A stretch of 64,000 bases of DNA, taken from Schumannella sp. 10F1B-5-1. Its GTDB lineage: Bacteria > Actinomycetota > Actinomycetes > Actinomycetales > Microbacteriaceae. The stretch spans positions 296,166-360,165 of the forward strand of contig NZ_VHQH01000002.1 of assembly GCF_006517535.1 (NCBI RefSeq), in the 5' to 3' direction. The notes beneath the pieces are model-generated. The model was not told where the DNA came from. It saw only the letters and a program-made list of their open reading frames with translations, and made no database searches. Both the position numbers and the translations under genes were made by a program. Positions 15,737 through 25,800 of the stretch are shown one piece after another. Position 1 is the stretch's first letter, and each line of letters begins with the position of its first letter.

Positions 15737-18052
15737 TCAGGCGAAGGTCGCCGACACCGTCGTCCACGCGTCGCGCAGCTCGCTCACCGAGGCCGAGAAG
15801 AGACCCTGCACCTCGAGCTCGCCCTCGCCGCGACCCGCGCCCGCGTCGGTCACGCCGATGCGCAGCACCGGGAATCCGCGACCCTCGCACAGGCGCGTGA
15901 ACTTCACGTCCTCCTCGCGCGGCACGGCGACCAGCACGCGGCCGGTCGACTCGCTGAACAGGGCGGTCGCCGCATCCACGCCGTCGCGGGCGATGAGCTC
16001 GTCGAGGAACACGCGGGCGCCGACGCCGAAGCGCAGCACGCTCTCGGCCAGCGCGATCGCGAGCCCGCCGTCGGCGAGGTCATGCGCGGCGTTGAACAGA
16101 CCCTCGTGCGCGGCCGCGGCGAGCAGCTCGCCCAGTTCCTTCTCGCGGGTCAGATCGACCTTCGGCGGGCGACCGCCGAGGTGGTCGTGGATGCTGCCGG
16201 CCCACGCCGAGCCGTCGAGCTCGAGCGCGGTCGTGCCGAGCAGGTAGAGGTTGTCGCCCGAGTCCTGCCAGCCCGAGGGCACGCGACGCGCGACGTCGTC
16301 GATCGTGCCGAGCACCGCCACGACCGGGGTCGGGTGGATCGGCACGTCGCCGGTCTGGTTGTAGAAGCTGACGTTGCCGCCGGTGACCGGGATGCCCATC
16401 TCGAGACAGCCGTCGGCGAGACCCTCGACGGCCTTCGAGAACTGCCACATCACCTCGGGATTCTCGGGGCTGCCGAAGTTCAGGCAGTCCGAGACGCCGA
16501 CCGGGGTCGCTCCGGTGACGGCGACGTTGCGGTACGCCTCGGCGAGGGCCAGCTGCGCGCCCTGGTACGGGTCGAGGTAGCAGTAGCGGCCGTTGGCATC
16601 CGTGGCCACCGCGAAGCCGAGACCCGACTCCTCGTCGACGCGCACCATGCCGCCGTCGTCGGGGTAGCTGAGGGCCGTGTTGCCGAGCACGTACTTGTCG
16701 TACTGGCTCGTGATGAAGCTCTTGTCGCCCAGGTTCGCGCTGCCGAGCAGCTGCAGCACCTGCGCCTTGATCGCCGGGCCCTCGGTCGGGCGCGCGAGCA
16801 GCGCCGCACTGTCGGCGTTCACCGCGTCGAGCCACTTCGGGTAGACGACCGGGCGCTCGTAGACCGGGCCGTCGACCGCGACCGTGCGCGGGTCGACATC
16901 GACGATGACCTCGCCGCGCCAGTCGATGATCAGGCGACCCGTGTCGGTGACCTCGCCGAGCACGCTGGTCTCGACATCCCACTTGCTCGTCACCGCGAGG
17001 AAGCCCTCGAGCTTGTCGGGCGACACGACGGCCATCATGCGCTCCTGGCTCTCGGACATGAGGATCTCCTCGGCCGTGAGCGACGGGTCGCGCAGCAGCA
17101 CGTCGTCGAGCGAGATGCGCATGCCGCCGTCGCCGTTCGACGCGAGCTCGCTGGTCGCGCACGAGATGCCGGCGGCGCCGAGATCCTGGATGCCCTCCAC
17201 GAGCCCCTGCTGGAACAGCTCGAGGCAGCACTCGATGAGCACCTTCTCGGCGAAGGGGTCGCCGACCTGCACGGCCGGGCGCTTCGTCGGGCCGCCCTCG
17301 GTGAAGGTGTCGGAGGCCAGGATGCTCGCCCCGCCGATGCCGTCGCCACCGGTGCGGGCGCCGAACAGCACGACCTTGTTGCCCACGCCGCGCGCGTTCG
17401 CCAGGTGCAGGTCCTCGTGCTTGAGCACGCCCACGGCGAGCGCGTTGACGAGCGGGTTCGCCTGGTAGATCGGGTCGAACCAGGTCTCGCCGCCGATGTT
17501 CGGCAGGCCGAGGCAGTTGCCGTAGAAGCTGATGCCGCTCACGACGCCGGGCAGCACGCGGTGCGTGTCGGGGTGATCGGCCGCACCGAAGCGCAGCGCA
17601 TCCATGACCGCCACCGGACGCGCGCCCATCGAGATGATGTCGCGCACGATGCCGCCGACGCCGGTCGCGGCGCCCTGGAACGGCTCCACGTAGCTGGGGT
17701 GGTTGTGGCTCTCGATCTTGAACGTGACCGCCCAGCCCTCGCCGATGTCGATCACGCCGGCGTTCTCGCCCATGCCGACCATGAGGTTCTTCTTCATGTC
17801 GTCGCTGACCTTCTGGCCGAACTGGCGCAGCCAGACCTTTGACGACTTGTAGGAGCAGTGCTCGCTCCACATGACCGAGTACATCGCCAGCTCGCCGCTC
17901 GTGGGGCGGCGGCCCAGGATCTCGCGGATGCGCTGGTACTCGTCGTCCTTCAGCCCGAGCGCGCCGTAGGGTTGCTCCTTCTCGGGAGTCGCGAGCGCGT
18001 TCTCGACCGAGTCGGGGGCGGGGATGGCGGGGGCGGTCGAGGTGTCGGACAC
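15737..18052 (-). CDS. purL: Phosphoribosylformylglycinamidine synthase subunit PurL
   Basis: ATP-dependent step 4 of purine synthesis (FGAR to FGAM), working with PurQ and PurS. The 771 residues match the small-type PurL. Visible landmarks are [15 protein letters not shown] near the N-terminus, [21 protein letters not shown], the repeat of the AIRS-like fold in the second half ([33 protein letters not shown]) and [16 protein letters not shown] 18052 was chosen since the first conserved residues ([20 protein letters not shown]) follow closely. A longer open frame reaches 18292 but runs through repeat DNA. A -10 TAGGAT lies 46-52 bases upstream in a 21-base block identical to one before purS. 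The gene is separated from purQS by about 10 kb. Confidence 0.97.
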   Translation of the reverse strand: MSDTSTAPAIPAPDSVENALATPEKEQPYGALGLKDDEYQRIREILGRRPTSGELAMYSVMWSEHCSYKSSKVWLRQFGQKVSDDMKKNLMVGMGENAGVIDIGEGWAVTFKIESHNHPSYVEPFQGAATGVGGIVRDIISMGARPVAVMDALRFGAADHPDTHRVLPGVVSGISFYGNCLGLPNIGGETWFDPIYQANPLVNALAVGVLKHEDLHLANARGVGNKVVLFGARTGGDGIGGASILASDTFTEGGPTKRPAVQVGDPFAEKVLIECCLELFQQGLVEGIQDLGAAGISCATSELASNGDGGMRISLDDVLLRDPSLTAEEILMSESQERMMAVVSPDKLEGFLAVTSKWDVETSVLGEVTDTGRLIIDWRGEVIVDVDPRTVAVDGPVYERPVVYPKWLDAVNADSAALLARPTEGPAIKAQVLQLLGSANLGDKSFITSQYDKYVLGNTALSYPDDGGMVRVDEESGLGFAVATDANGRYCYLDPYQGAQLALAEAYRNVAVTGATPVGVSDCLNFGSPENPEVMWQFSKAVEGLADGCLEMGIPVTGGNVSFYNQTGDVPIHPTPVVAVLGTIDDVARRVPSGWQDSGDNLYLLGTTALELDGSAWAGSIHDHLGGRPPKVDLTREKELGELLAAAAHEGLFNAAHDLADGGLAIALAESVLRFGVGARVFLDELIARDGVDAATALFSESTGRVLVAVPREEDVKFTRLCEGRGFPVLRIGVTDAGAGRGEGELEVQGLFSASVSELRDAWTTVSATFA

Positions 18053-18099
18053 GCGACGAGGCTCCGTTTCGCAAGGGGAGGCGCCCGCCTGCGCGGACC

Positions 18100-18120
18100 C
18101 GCCCATCCTACCGGCGCGGC
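18100..18120 (-). promoter_or_regulatory. purL promoter core, identical to purS promoter block
   Basis: On the minus strand the block reads GCCGCGCCGGTAGGATGGGC plus one more G. TAGGAT at 18105-18110 is the likely -10. The same 21 bases stand before purS at 29177-29197. Confidence 0.6.
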
Positions 18121-18173
18121 CGCCCGCCCTCCGGCCGCGCGCTCGCGCCCTGCGCGGGTCCTGTGCAGGGCGC

Positions 18174-18378
18174 GAGGGTGGCCACGAATGCACACGACGC
18201 GCCGCCGGCGCCGTGCATTCGCGGCCACCCGCGCCACTCGGGTTCTCGAGGGTGGCCAGGAATGCTCGCGACGCGCCGTCGGTTGCGGTCATTCGCGGCC
18301 ACCCTCGTCAGCCGTGAGTTCGAGGGTGGCCAGAAAAGCTCGCGGCACGCCGGGCGAAGCGGTCATTCGTGGCCACCC
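18174..18378. repeat. Three family A palindromic repeat units
   Basis: Units at about 18174-18230, 18248-18306 and 18321-18378. Each begins GAGGGTGGCCA and ends TGGCCACCC or GCGGCCACCC, with a core related to GCGACGCGCCG, so each unit of about 60 bases can fold into one long hairpin. They fill the gap between purL and the DUF559 gene. Confidence 0.8.
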
Positions 18379-18428
18379 ATGGGTGTCGTCGATCGGAGAT
18401 CGACGATCGGCGGGACGAGTGCCAGCAG

Positions 18429-19334
18429 TCAGGCGCGGGAAGCGCGCAGCGCCTTCTCGATCGACAGCACCGCAGGCGTGGTCGCCGGATACAGCTGCCG
18501 CGTGCGGAACCGCAGCACTCGATACCCCGCCTCGGTCGCCCGATCGAAGCGGATGATGTCGCGGTCGTACTGGACCGGATCGGTGCGGTGCTGGTCGCCG
18601 TCGTATTCCGCGACCACCCGGTGTCGTCGCCAGATCAGGTCGAACCGGCCGATCTCGTCGCCGACGGCGTCGTGCAGCATCCCGTTCAGCTCGGCCTCGG
18701 GGAGTCCCGCTCGCACGGTCGCGAGCCGAAGGCGGGTCTCGGCAGGAGAGTCGCTGCCCTCGCGCACCAGATGCATCGCCCGCCGCGCTCGCGCCGAGTC
18801 GGGCGTCCGCGCTCGCCGGACCGCCGAAGTCAGATCGGCGAGCGGCACCCAGGGGCGCGGATCGTCGGGCTGCTGGACGGGCGGGTCTCGCACGAGAGCG
18901 TCGCCGACCGCGACCAGATCGTCGAGGTCGAGAACGCTCGCCAGTTCGAGGAACAGCCGGATCGGCTCGCTCACGGGGATGCCGTGTCGCAGGATCGCGC
19001 GATCATGCGCGGAACGGTGGCCGATCACGCCCGGCCTGCGGGTGCGGTTGCTCTCGATGGGTGCGCTGACGTGGATGGGCGGGCCGGCTGATTCGAGCCA
19101 GCTCGGCAGTGGGAGCGGCCACAGACGCGCCGCGGTCGAGTGGCTGAAGCGGTCGCCGACGCGGAGTGCGGGAAGCAGATCGACCGCGGTGTCGACGTCG
19201 CGCCACATCGGGGCGCGAATGCCGTGATGAGGCCGGTCGAGGTGCCGAGCATCGCGCTCACGCCGACTCAGCCCGGATCGCCGGGCGTCGCCGACCGAGA
19301 ATGCGGTCTGCTCGAGCGGATCATCTCGTCGCAT
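18429..19334 (-). CDS. DUF559-type protein with Vsr-like/PD-(D/E)XK nuclease fold
   Basis: About 301 residues. The N-terminal half (FSVGDARRSGLSRRERDARHLDRPHHGIRAP, then FSHSTAARLWPLPLP) is the domain usual in these actinobacterial proteins. The C-terminal part has FDLIWRRHRVVAEYDGDQHR and YRVLRFRTRQLY, the nuclease-like core with D, E and a conserved H. The function is unproven: a relative of very-short-patch repair nucleases or an AbiEi-linked protein. The start is uncertain (ATG 19334 chosen, ATG 19376 also possible). The gene is bracketed on both sides by three family A palindromic units each, which may mean it moves or is maintained with them. Confidence 0.75.
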   Translation of the reverse strand: MRRDDPLEQTAFSVGDARRSGLSRRERDARHLDRPHHGIRAPMWRDVDTAVDLLPALRVGDRFSHSTAARLWPLPLPSWLESAGPPIHVSAPIESNRTRRPGVIGHRSAHDRAILRHGIPVSEPIRLFLELASVLDLDDLVAVGDALVRDPPVQQPDDPRPWVPLADLTSAVRRARTPDSARARRAMHLVREGSDSPAETRLRLATVRAGLPEAELNGMLHDAVGDEIGRFDLIWRRHRVVAEYDGDQHRTDPVQYDRDIIRFDRATEAGYRVLRFRTRQLYPATTPAVLSIEKALRASRA

Positions 19335-19388
19335 CGCCCCAGCATCCGAGTTCGCGAATCGGCTCGCGCCGTTCATCCACAGCCCTCT

Positions 19389-19597
19389 CGAGAGTGGCCA
19401 CGAATGCACGCGACACGCCGCCGGCGCCGCGCATTCGTGGCCACCCTCGCAGCGCAGGCCTCGAAGGGTGGCCGAAAACGCAGGCGACACGCCGCACCAA
19501 TCGCGCATTTGTGGCCACCCTCGGAGTGCCGGCGTTCGAGGGTGGCCACGAATGCATGCGACGCGCCGGGGACGCCGTGCACGAGTGGCCACCCTCG
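19389..19597. repeat. Three family A palindromic repeat units
   Basis: Units at about 19389-19449, 19461-19523 and 19535-19597, with the same GTGGCCACGAATGC ... GCATTCGTGGCCAC ends and a CGACACGCCG core as at 18.2 kb. They occupy the first part of the 487-base gap before the giant nuclease gene. Confidence 0.8.
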
Positions 19598-19670
19598 GGG
19601 CCGGATCGAGCGCGCGGCGGGGCGCAACCCCGGGCGCGTGAACGTCACGCACGGGGCTCATGGAGGAAAC

Positions 19671-19709
19671 ATGAGCGTCACACGTCGCTCGTACCCTCAA
19701 CGGGGGTAG
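19671..19709 (+). CDS. Possible 12-residue leader peptide
   Basis: ATG 19671 follows GGAGGAAAC, a textbook ribosome site, and encodes MSVTRRSYPQRG before TAG. CTCATG (19657-19662) and CATGAG (19670-19675) form a stem that puts the ribosome site in the loop and the start codon in the arm. It could be a leader for the nuclease gene 110 bases downstream, or chance. Confidence 0.25.
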   Translation: MSVTRRSYPQRG

Positions 19710-19821
19710 TCCGCCCGTGCGGCCCCCAGTACGACACCCGTCAAACCCCTTCCGTTAACCCCGCGTTCGGGGGACTCTGGCTGTCTACTCAGGAATCCCC
19801 GAATCCCTCCCAAGGAGAGTC

Positions 19822-22800
19822 ATGCCATCGCTCCGTGCCGGTGTGCTGAGAGGTGCGGTCGCATCCGCTCTCGGCGCCGCACTCGTCGCCTCCGCGGCCC
19901 TCACCGCGACCCCCGCCCTCGCCAGCACCGACGGCACGGGTGTCGTCATCAACGAGGCCTACCTCAAGGGCGGCAGCGCTAACGCGCCGTTCAACAAGAA
20001 GTTCGTCGAGCTCTACAACGGCGGGGATGCGGCGGTCGACCTCAGCACCTGGTCGATCCAGTACCGCAAGGCCGACGGCACCGGAGCGGCGACCTCCTCG
20101 ATCGGGCTCACCGGCACGATCGCCGCCAAGGACTACTACCTGGTGCAGTTCAACGGCAACGCCGCGACGGGATCCGCGCTGCCGGGCTTCGACCAGGACG
20201 GCGGGGCGTTCCAGCCGAGCGGCACCAACGGCACGCTCTTCCTCGCCAAGACGGCGACCCGGGTCGACCCGGGCACGGGTGCCGTCGCGGCGAACGACCA
20301 GATCGCCGACCTGATCGGCTATGGCACGTCGGCGACCTTCGAGGGAGCGGCCGCGTCGACTGCCAACTCGAACTCGATCCAGGACGCGATGACGCGTTCG
20401 GTCGACCACAAGGACAGCGACAACAACGCCGCTGACTTCACCGCGGTCACGACCCCGACCCCGCAGAAGTCGGGCTCGACGGGCACGCCGACCGACCCGA
20501 CGGATCCCACCGACCCGACGGACCCCACCGACCCGGGCACGCCGACCGACCCCGGCGCCCCGACCGTCACCGCGATCGCCGACATCCAGGGCGCCGGCGA
20601 CACCTCGCCGCTGAACGGCCAGACGGTCACGACCCAAGGTGTCGTCACCGCGACCTACGCGACCGGCGGCTTCAACGGCTACACGATCCAGACCGAGGGC
20701 ACGGGCGGCGCGCTCGACCTCGCGACCCACACGAAGTCCGACGCGATCTACGTCTACTCGTCGAGCACCGTCGGCAGCGTCGCGATCGGCGACTTCGTGC
20801 AGGTCACCGGCGCCGTCAGCGAGTACAAGGGCTCGACCGATGCGCGCAGCCTCACCGAGATCACGGTGGCGAGCGCATCCGGCCTCACCAAGCTGACGAC
20901 CACCCCGAAGCCGGTCACCCCGGCGACGGTGGGTCTGCCCCGCACCGACGACCAGCGCGAGTCGCTCGAGAGCATGCTCGTGCTGCCGCAGGGCGACTTC
21001 ACGGTCAGCAACACCTACTCGACCAACCAGTACGCCGAGATCGGCCTCGCCTCGGGCACCACCCCGCTGATCACCCCGACCGAGATCGCCCGCCCCGGCA
21101 CCGCCGACTACACGGCCGCGGTGGCCGAGAACGCGGCCCGCGCGGTCACGCTCGACGACGGCGCGAGCATCAACTTCCTCGGCTCGACCGCGAACAAGAG
21201 CATCGCGCTGCCGTGGCTGACCGCCTCGAAGCACATCAGCGTCGGCGCGGCCGCCACGTTCGCCTCGCCGGTGATCTTCGACTGGCGCAACAACACCTGG
21301 AAGTTCCAGCCCACGACGCAGCTGCTCGCCGGCGCGACCGAGCCGGCCACGTTCAGCGACGTGCGCCAGGCCGCGCCGAAGACGCTCACGGGCGACGTGC
21401 GCATCTCGAGCTTCAACGTGCTCAACTACTTCCCCACCACGGGCGCCGAGCTCGACTGCGCCTCGGGCTACACCGACCGCGCCGGCAACAAGATCACCGT
21501 GAACAGCTGCGGTGATGCGGGCCCCCGCGGTGCCTGGGATGCGGCGAACCTGAAGCGCCAGCAGGACAAGATCGTCACCGCGATCAACAAGCTGACCGCC
21601 GATGTCGTCTCGCTCGAGGAGATCGAGAACTCGGTCAAGTTCGGCAAGGACCGCGACTTCGGCCTCAAGACCCTGACGGATGCGCTGAACGCGGCCGCCG
21701 GCACCGACGAGTGGGCTTACGTGCCCTCGCCGGCCGCCGACAAGCTGCCGGCCGTCGCCGACCAGGACGTCATCCGCACCGCCTTCATCTACAAGAAGGC
21801 CACCGTCGAGCCGGTCGGCGACTCGGTCGTGCTCGTCGGCGACAGCGCCTTCGTGAACGCCCGTCAGCCGCTCTCGCAGGAGTTCAAGCTCAAGGGCGGC
21901 GCCGACAGCACCGCGTTCCTGGCGATCGTCAACCACCTGAAGTCGAAGGGCTCGGGATCGGGCGCTGACGCCGACCAGGGCGACGGACAGGGCGCCTCGA
22001 ACCAGTCGCGCATCAACCAGGCCACGTCGCTCGTCGCCTTCGCCAAGTCGCGCCAGGACGCCACCGGCGTCAAGCGCGTCTACCTGCTGGGCGACTTCAA
22101 CGCCTACAGCAAGGAGGACCCGATCAAGGTCCTCGAGGATGCGGGCTACGTCGACCAGGGATCGAAGACGGGCAAGCACTCCTACTCGTTCAGCGGACAG
22201 AGCGGCTCGCTCGACCACATCCTCGCGAACACCGCGGGTGATCTGGCCGTGACCGGCGCCGACATCTGGAACATCAACTCGGGTGAGTCGATCGCCTACG
22301 AGTACAGCCGCTACAACTACAACGCGACGAACTTCTACACGGCCGACCAGTACCGCGCGAGCGACCACGACCCGGTCATCGTCGGACTGTCGCTGAAGGC
22401 CGCGCCGATCAAGCTGAACCTGCTGAACATCAACGACTTCCACGGTCGCATCGACAGCAACACGGTGAAGTTCGCCGGCACGATCGAGCAGCTGCGCGCC
22501 GCGGCCGGAGCGGGCAGCACGCTGTTCCTCTCCGACGGCGACAACATCGGCGCCTCGCTCTTCGCCTCGTCGTCGCAGCAGGACCAGCCGACGATCGACG
22601 TGCTCAACGCGCTCGGCCTGCAGGCTTCGTCGGTGGGCAACCACGAGTTCGACGGCGGGTTCAGCGACCTCACCGACCGCGTGATCGGCAAGGACAAGGC
22701 GAACGCCGGATGGGCGTACCTCGGTGCGAACGTCTACAAGAAGGGCACCACGACCCCGGCGCTCGACGAGTACAAGATCCTCGACGTCGCGGGCCTCAAG

Positions 22801-25800
22801 GTCGGCGTCATCGGCGCGGTCACCGAGGAGACCCCCTCGCTCGTCTCGCCCGACGGCATCAAGGACATCGAGTTCGGCGACCCGGTCGAGGCGGTCAACC
22901 GCGTCGCGGCGCAGCTGACCGACGGCGACGCCGCGAACGGCGAGGCCGACATCCTGATCGCCGAGTACCACGAGGGCGCCGGCTTCGGCACCCCCGAGGG
23001 TGCGACCATCGAGAAGGAGATCGCCGACGGCGGCGCCTTCGCCGACATCGTGACCAAGACCTCGGCGAAGGTCGGCGCGATCTTCACCGGCCACACGCAC
23101 AAGCAGTACGCGTGGGACGGCCCGGTTCCCGGATCGACGACCGGTCAGACCCGCCCGATCATCCAGACCGGCAGCTACGGCGAGAACATCGGCCAGGTCG
23201 AGCTGACGATCGACGGCGACACCCACGCGATCACCTCGTACACGGGCAAGAACGTGGCCCGCACCACGACCGACGACGCGACGCTGGTCAGCCAGTTCCC
23301 GCGCGTCTCGGCCGTCAAGACGATCGTCGACAAGGCACTGGCCGACGCGAAGGTCATCGGCAGCCAGGTGATCGGCTCGACCACCGCCCCCATCACGACC
23401 GCCTACACCGGCGGCGCCTACACGAACGGCGTCTACACCGGAGGCACCCGTGACGACCGCGGCAGCGAGTCGACGATCGGCAACCTCGTGGCCGACTCGC
23501 TCGTCTCGAGCCTCGGCTCGGCCGACCGCGGCGCCGCCACGATCGGCGTCGTGAACCCGGGCGGTCTGCGCTCCGACTTCCTCGCCGCGGGCGACATCAC
23601 CTACGAGCAGGCCAACGCGGTGCTGCCCTTCGTGAACAACCTGTGGACCACGACCCTGACCGGTGCGCAGTTCAAGACCGCGCTCGAGCAGCAGTGGCAG
23701 ACCAACGCCGACGGCACGGTCCCCTCGCGGGCCTTCCTGAAGCTGGGTCTCTCGAAGAACGTGACCTACACCTTCGACCCGAGCGCCCAGCGGGGATCGC
23801 ACATCACGAGCATCCTCATCGACGGCAAGCCGATCGACCCGGCCGCGAACTACCGCATCGGATCGTTCAGCTTCCTGCTCGCGGGCGGCGACAACTTCCG
23901 CGTGTTCGCCGACGGAAAGGACACCAAGGACTCCGGTCTGATCGACCGCGACGCCTGGATCTCCTACCTGCAGGCTAACAAGCCGGTGTCGCCCGACTTC
24001 GCGCGCCGCTCCGCGGCCGTGACGGGTCTGCCGACCGGCAGCCTGGAGCAGGGCGCCCAGTACCCGCTCTCGATCTCGGGTCTCGACCTGACCTCGCAGG
24101 GCAGCCCGGCGAACACCTCGCTCGAGATCAGCTTCACCGGCTCGAAGCTCGCGGCGCAGTCGGTCGCCGTGGCGAACGGGGCGGCGACGCCGACCGTGAC
24201 GGTGCCGAACGACGTGACGGGCGCATCCACGCTCACGATCGTCGCGAAGACCAGCGGCACCACGATCCGCATCCCGGTCGAGATCGCGAAGCCCGCGGCG
24301 ACGACGGTCGACCTGAACCTGCTGAACATCAATGACTTCCACGGTCGCATCGATGCCAACACGGTGAAGTTCGCCGGCACGATCGAGCAGCTGCGCAAGG
24401 CCGCCGGCGAGGAGAACACCCTGTTCCTCTCCGACGGCGACAACATCGGCGCCTCGCTGTTCGCCTCGGCCTCGCAGCAGGACCAGCCCACGATCGACGT
24501 GTTCAACGCGCTCGGCCTGACCGCCTCGGCCGTCGGCAACCACGAGTTCGACCAGGGCTACGCCGACCTCACCGGTCGCGTCAAGAACGCGGCGAAGTGG
24601 GACTACCTGGGCGCCAACGTCTACAAGAAGGGCACCACCACCCCGGCGCTGCCGGAGTACAAGATCGTCGAGATCGACGGCCTCAAGGTCGCCGTGATCG
24701 GCGCGGTGACCCAGGAGACGGGCACGCTCGTGTCGCCCGCCGGCATCGAGGGTCTCGAGTTCGGCGACCCGGTGGATGCGGTCAACCGCGTCGCCGGCCA
24801 GCTGACCGACGGCGACCTCAGCAACGGCGAGGCCGACGTGCTGATCGCGGAGTACCACGAGGGCGCCGGCTTCGGAGCCCCCGAGGGTGCGACGATCGAG
24901 CAGGAGATCGCCCGCGGCGGCGCCTTCGCCAAGATCGTGACGCAGACCAGCGCCAAGGTCGCGGCGGTGTTCACCGGCCACACGCACAAGCAGTACGCGT
25001 GGGACGGCCCGGTCCCCGGCGTCGAGGGCAAGACCCGCCCCGTGCTGCAGACCGGCAACTACGGTGAGAACATCGGCCAGGTCGTGCTGACGATCGATCC
25101 GAGCACCAAGTCGGTGCAGTCGTACACGGCGAAGAACGTCGCCCGCACGACCACGGCGGATGAGGCGCTCGTCGCCGAGTTCCCGCGGGTCGCCGAGGTC
25201 AAGACGATCGTCGACAAGGCCCTCGCCGACGCGAAGGTCATCGGCAGCCAGGTGATCGGCAAGACCACCGCCCCGATCACGACCGCCTTCATCAAGGGAG
25301 CCCGCGATGACCGCGCCAGCGAGTCGACCCTGGGCAACCTGGTCGCCGACTCGCTCGTGTCGAGCCTCAGCTCGGCCGATCGCGGCGGTGCGGAGATCGG
25401 CGTCGTCAACCCGGGCGGTCTGCGTGCGGACCTGCCGGCCGGCGACGTCACCTACGAACAGGCCAACGCGGTGCTGCCCTTCGTGAACAACCTCTGGACC
25501 ACGTCGCTCACGGGCGCCCAGTTCAAGCAGGTGCTCGAGGAGCAGTGGCAGACCAACGCCGACGGCTCGATCCCGACGCGTCCGTTCCTGAAGCTCGGCC
25601 TGTCGAAGAACGTCTCGTACACCTACGACCCCGCCGCCGCGCAGGGCTCGCACGTGACCGCGATCTTCGTCGACGGCGAGCCGATCGACCCGGCGGCGAG
25701 CTACCGGATCGGCACGTTCAGCTTCCTCACCTCGGGCGGAGACAACTTCCGTACGCTGGCGAAGGGCACGGCTGCGCGTGACTCCGGTCTCCTCGACCGC

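Noticed and set aside
18053-18292. Longer PurL start at ATG 18292
   Set aside because: The extra 80 codons run through family A repeats and the promoter block shared with purS; the family N-terminus begins right after GTG 18052.
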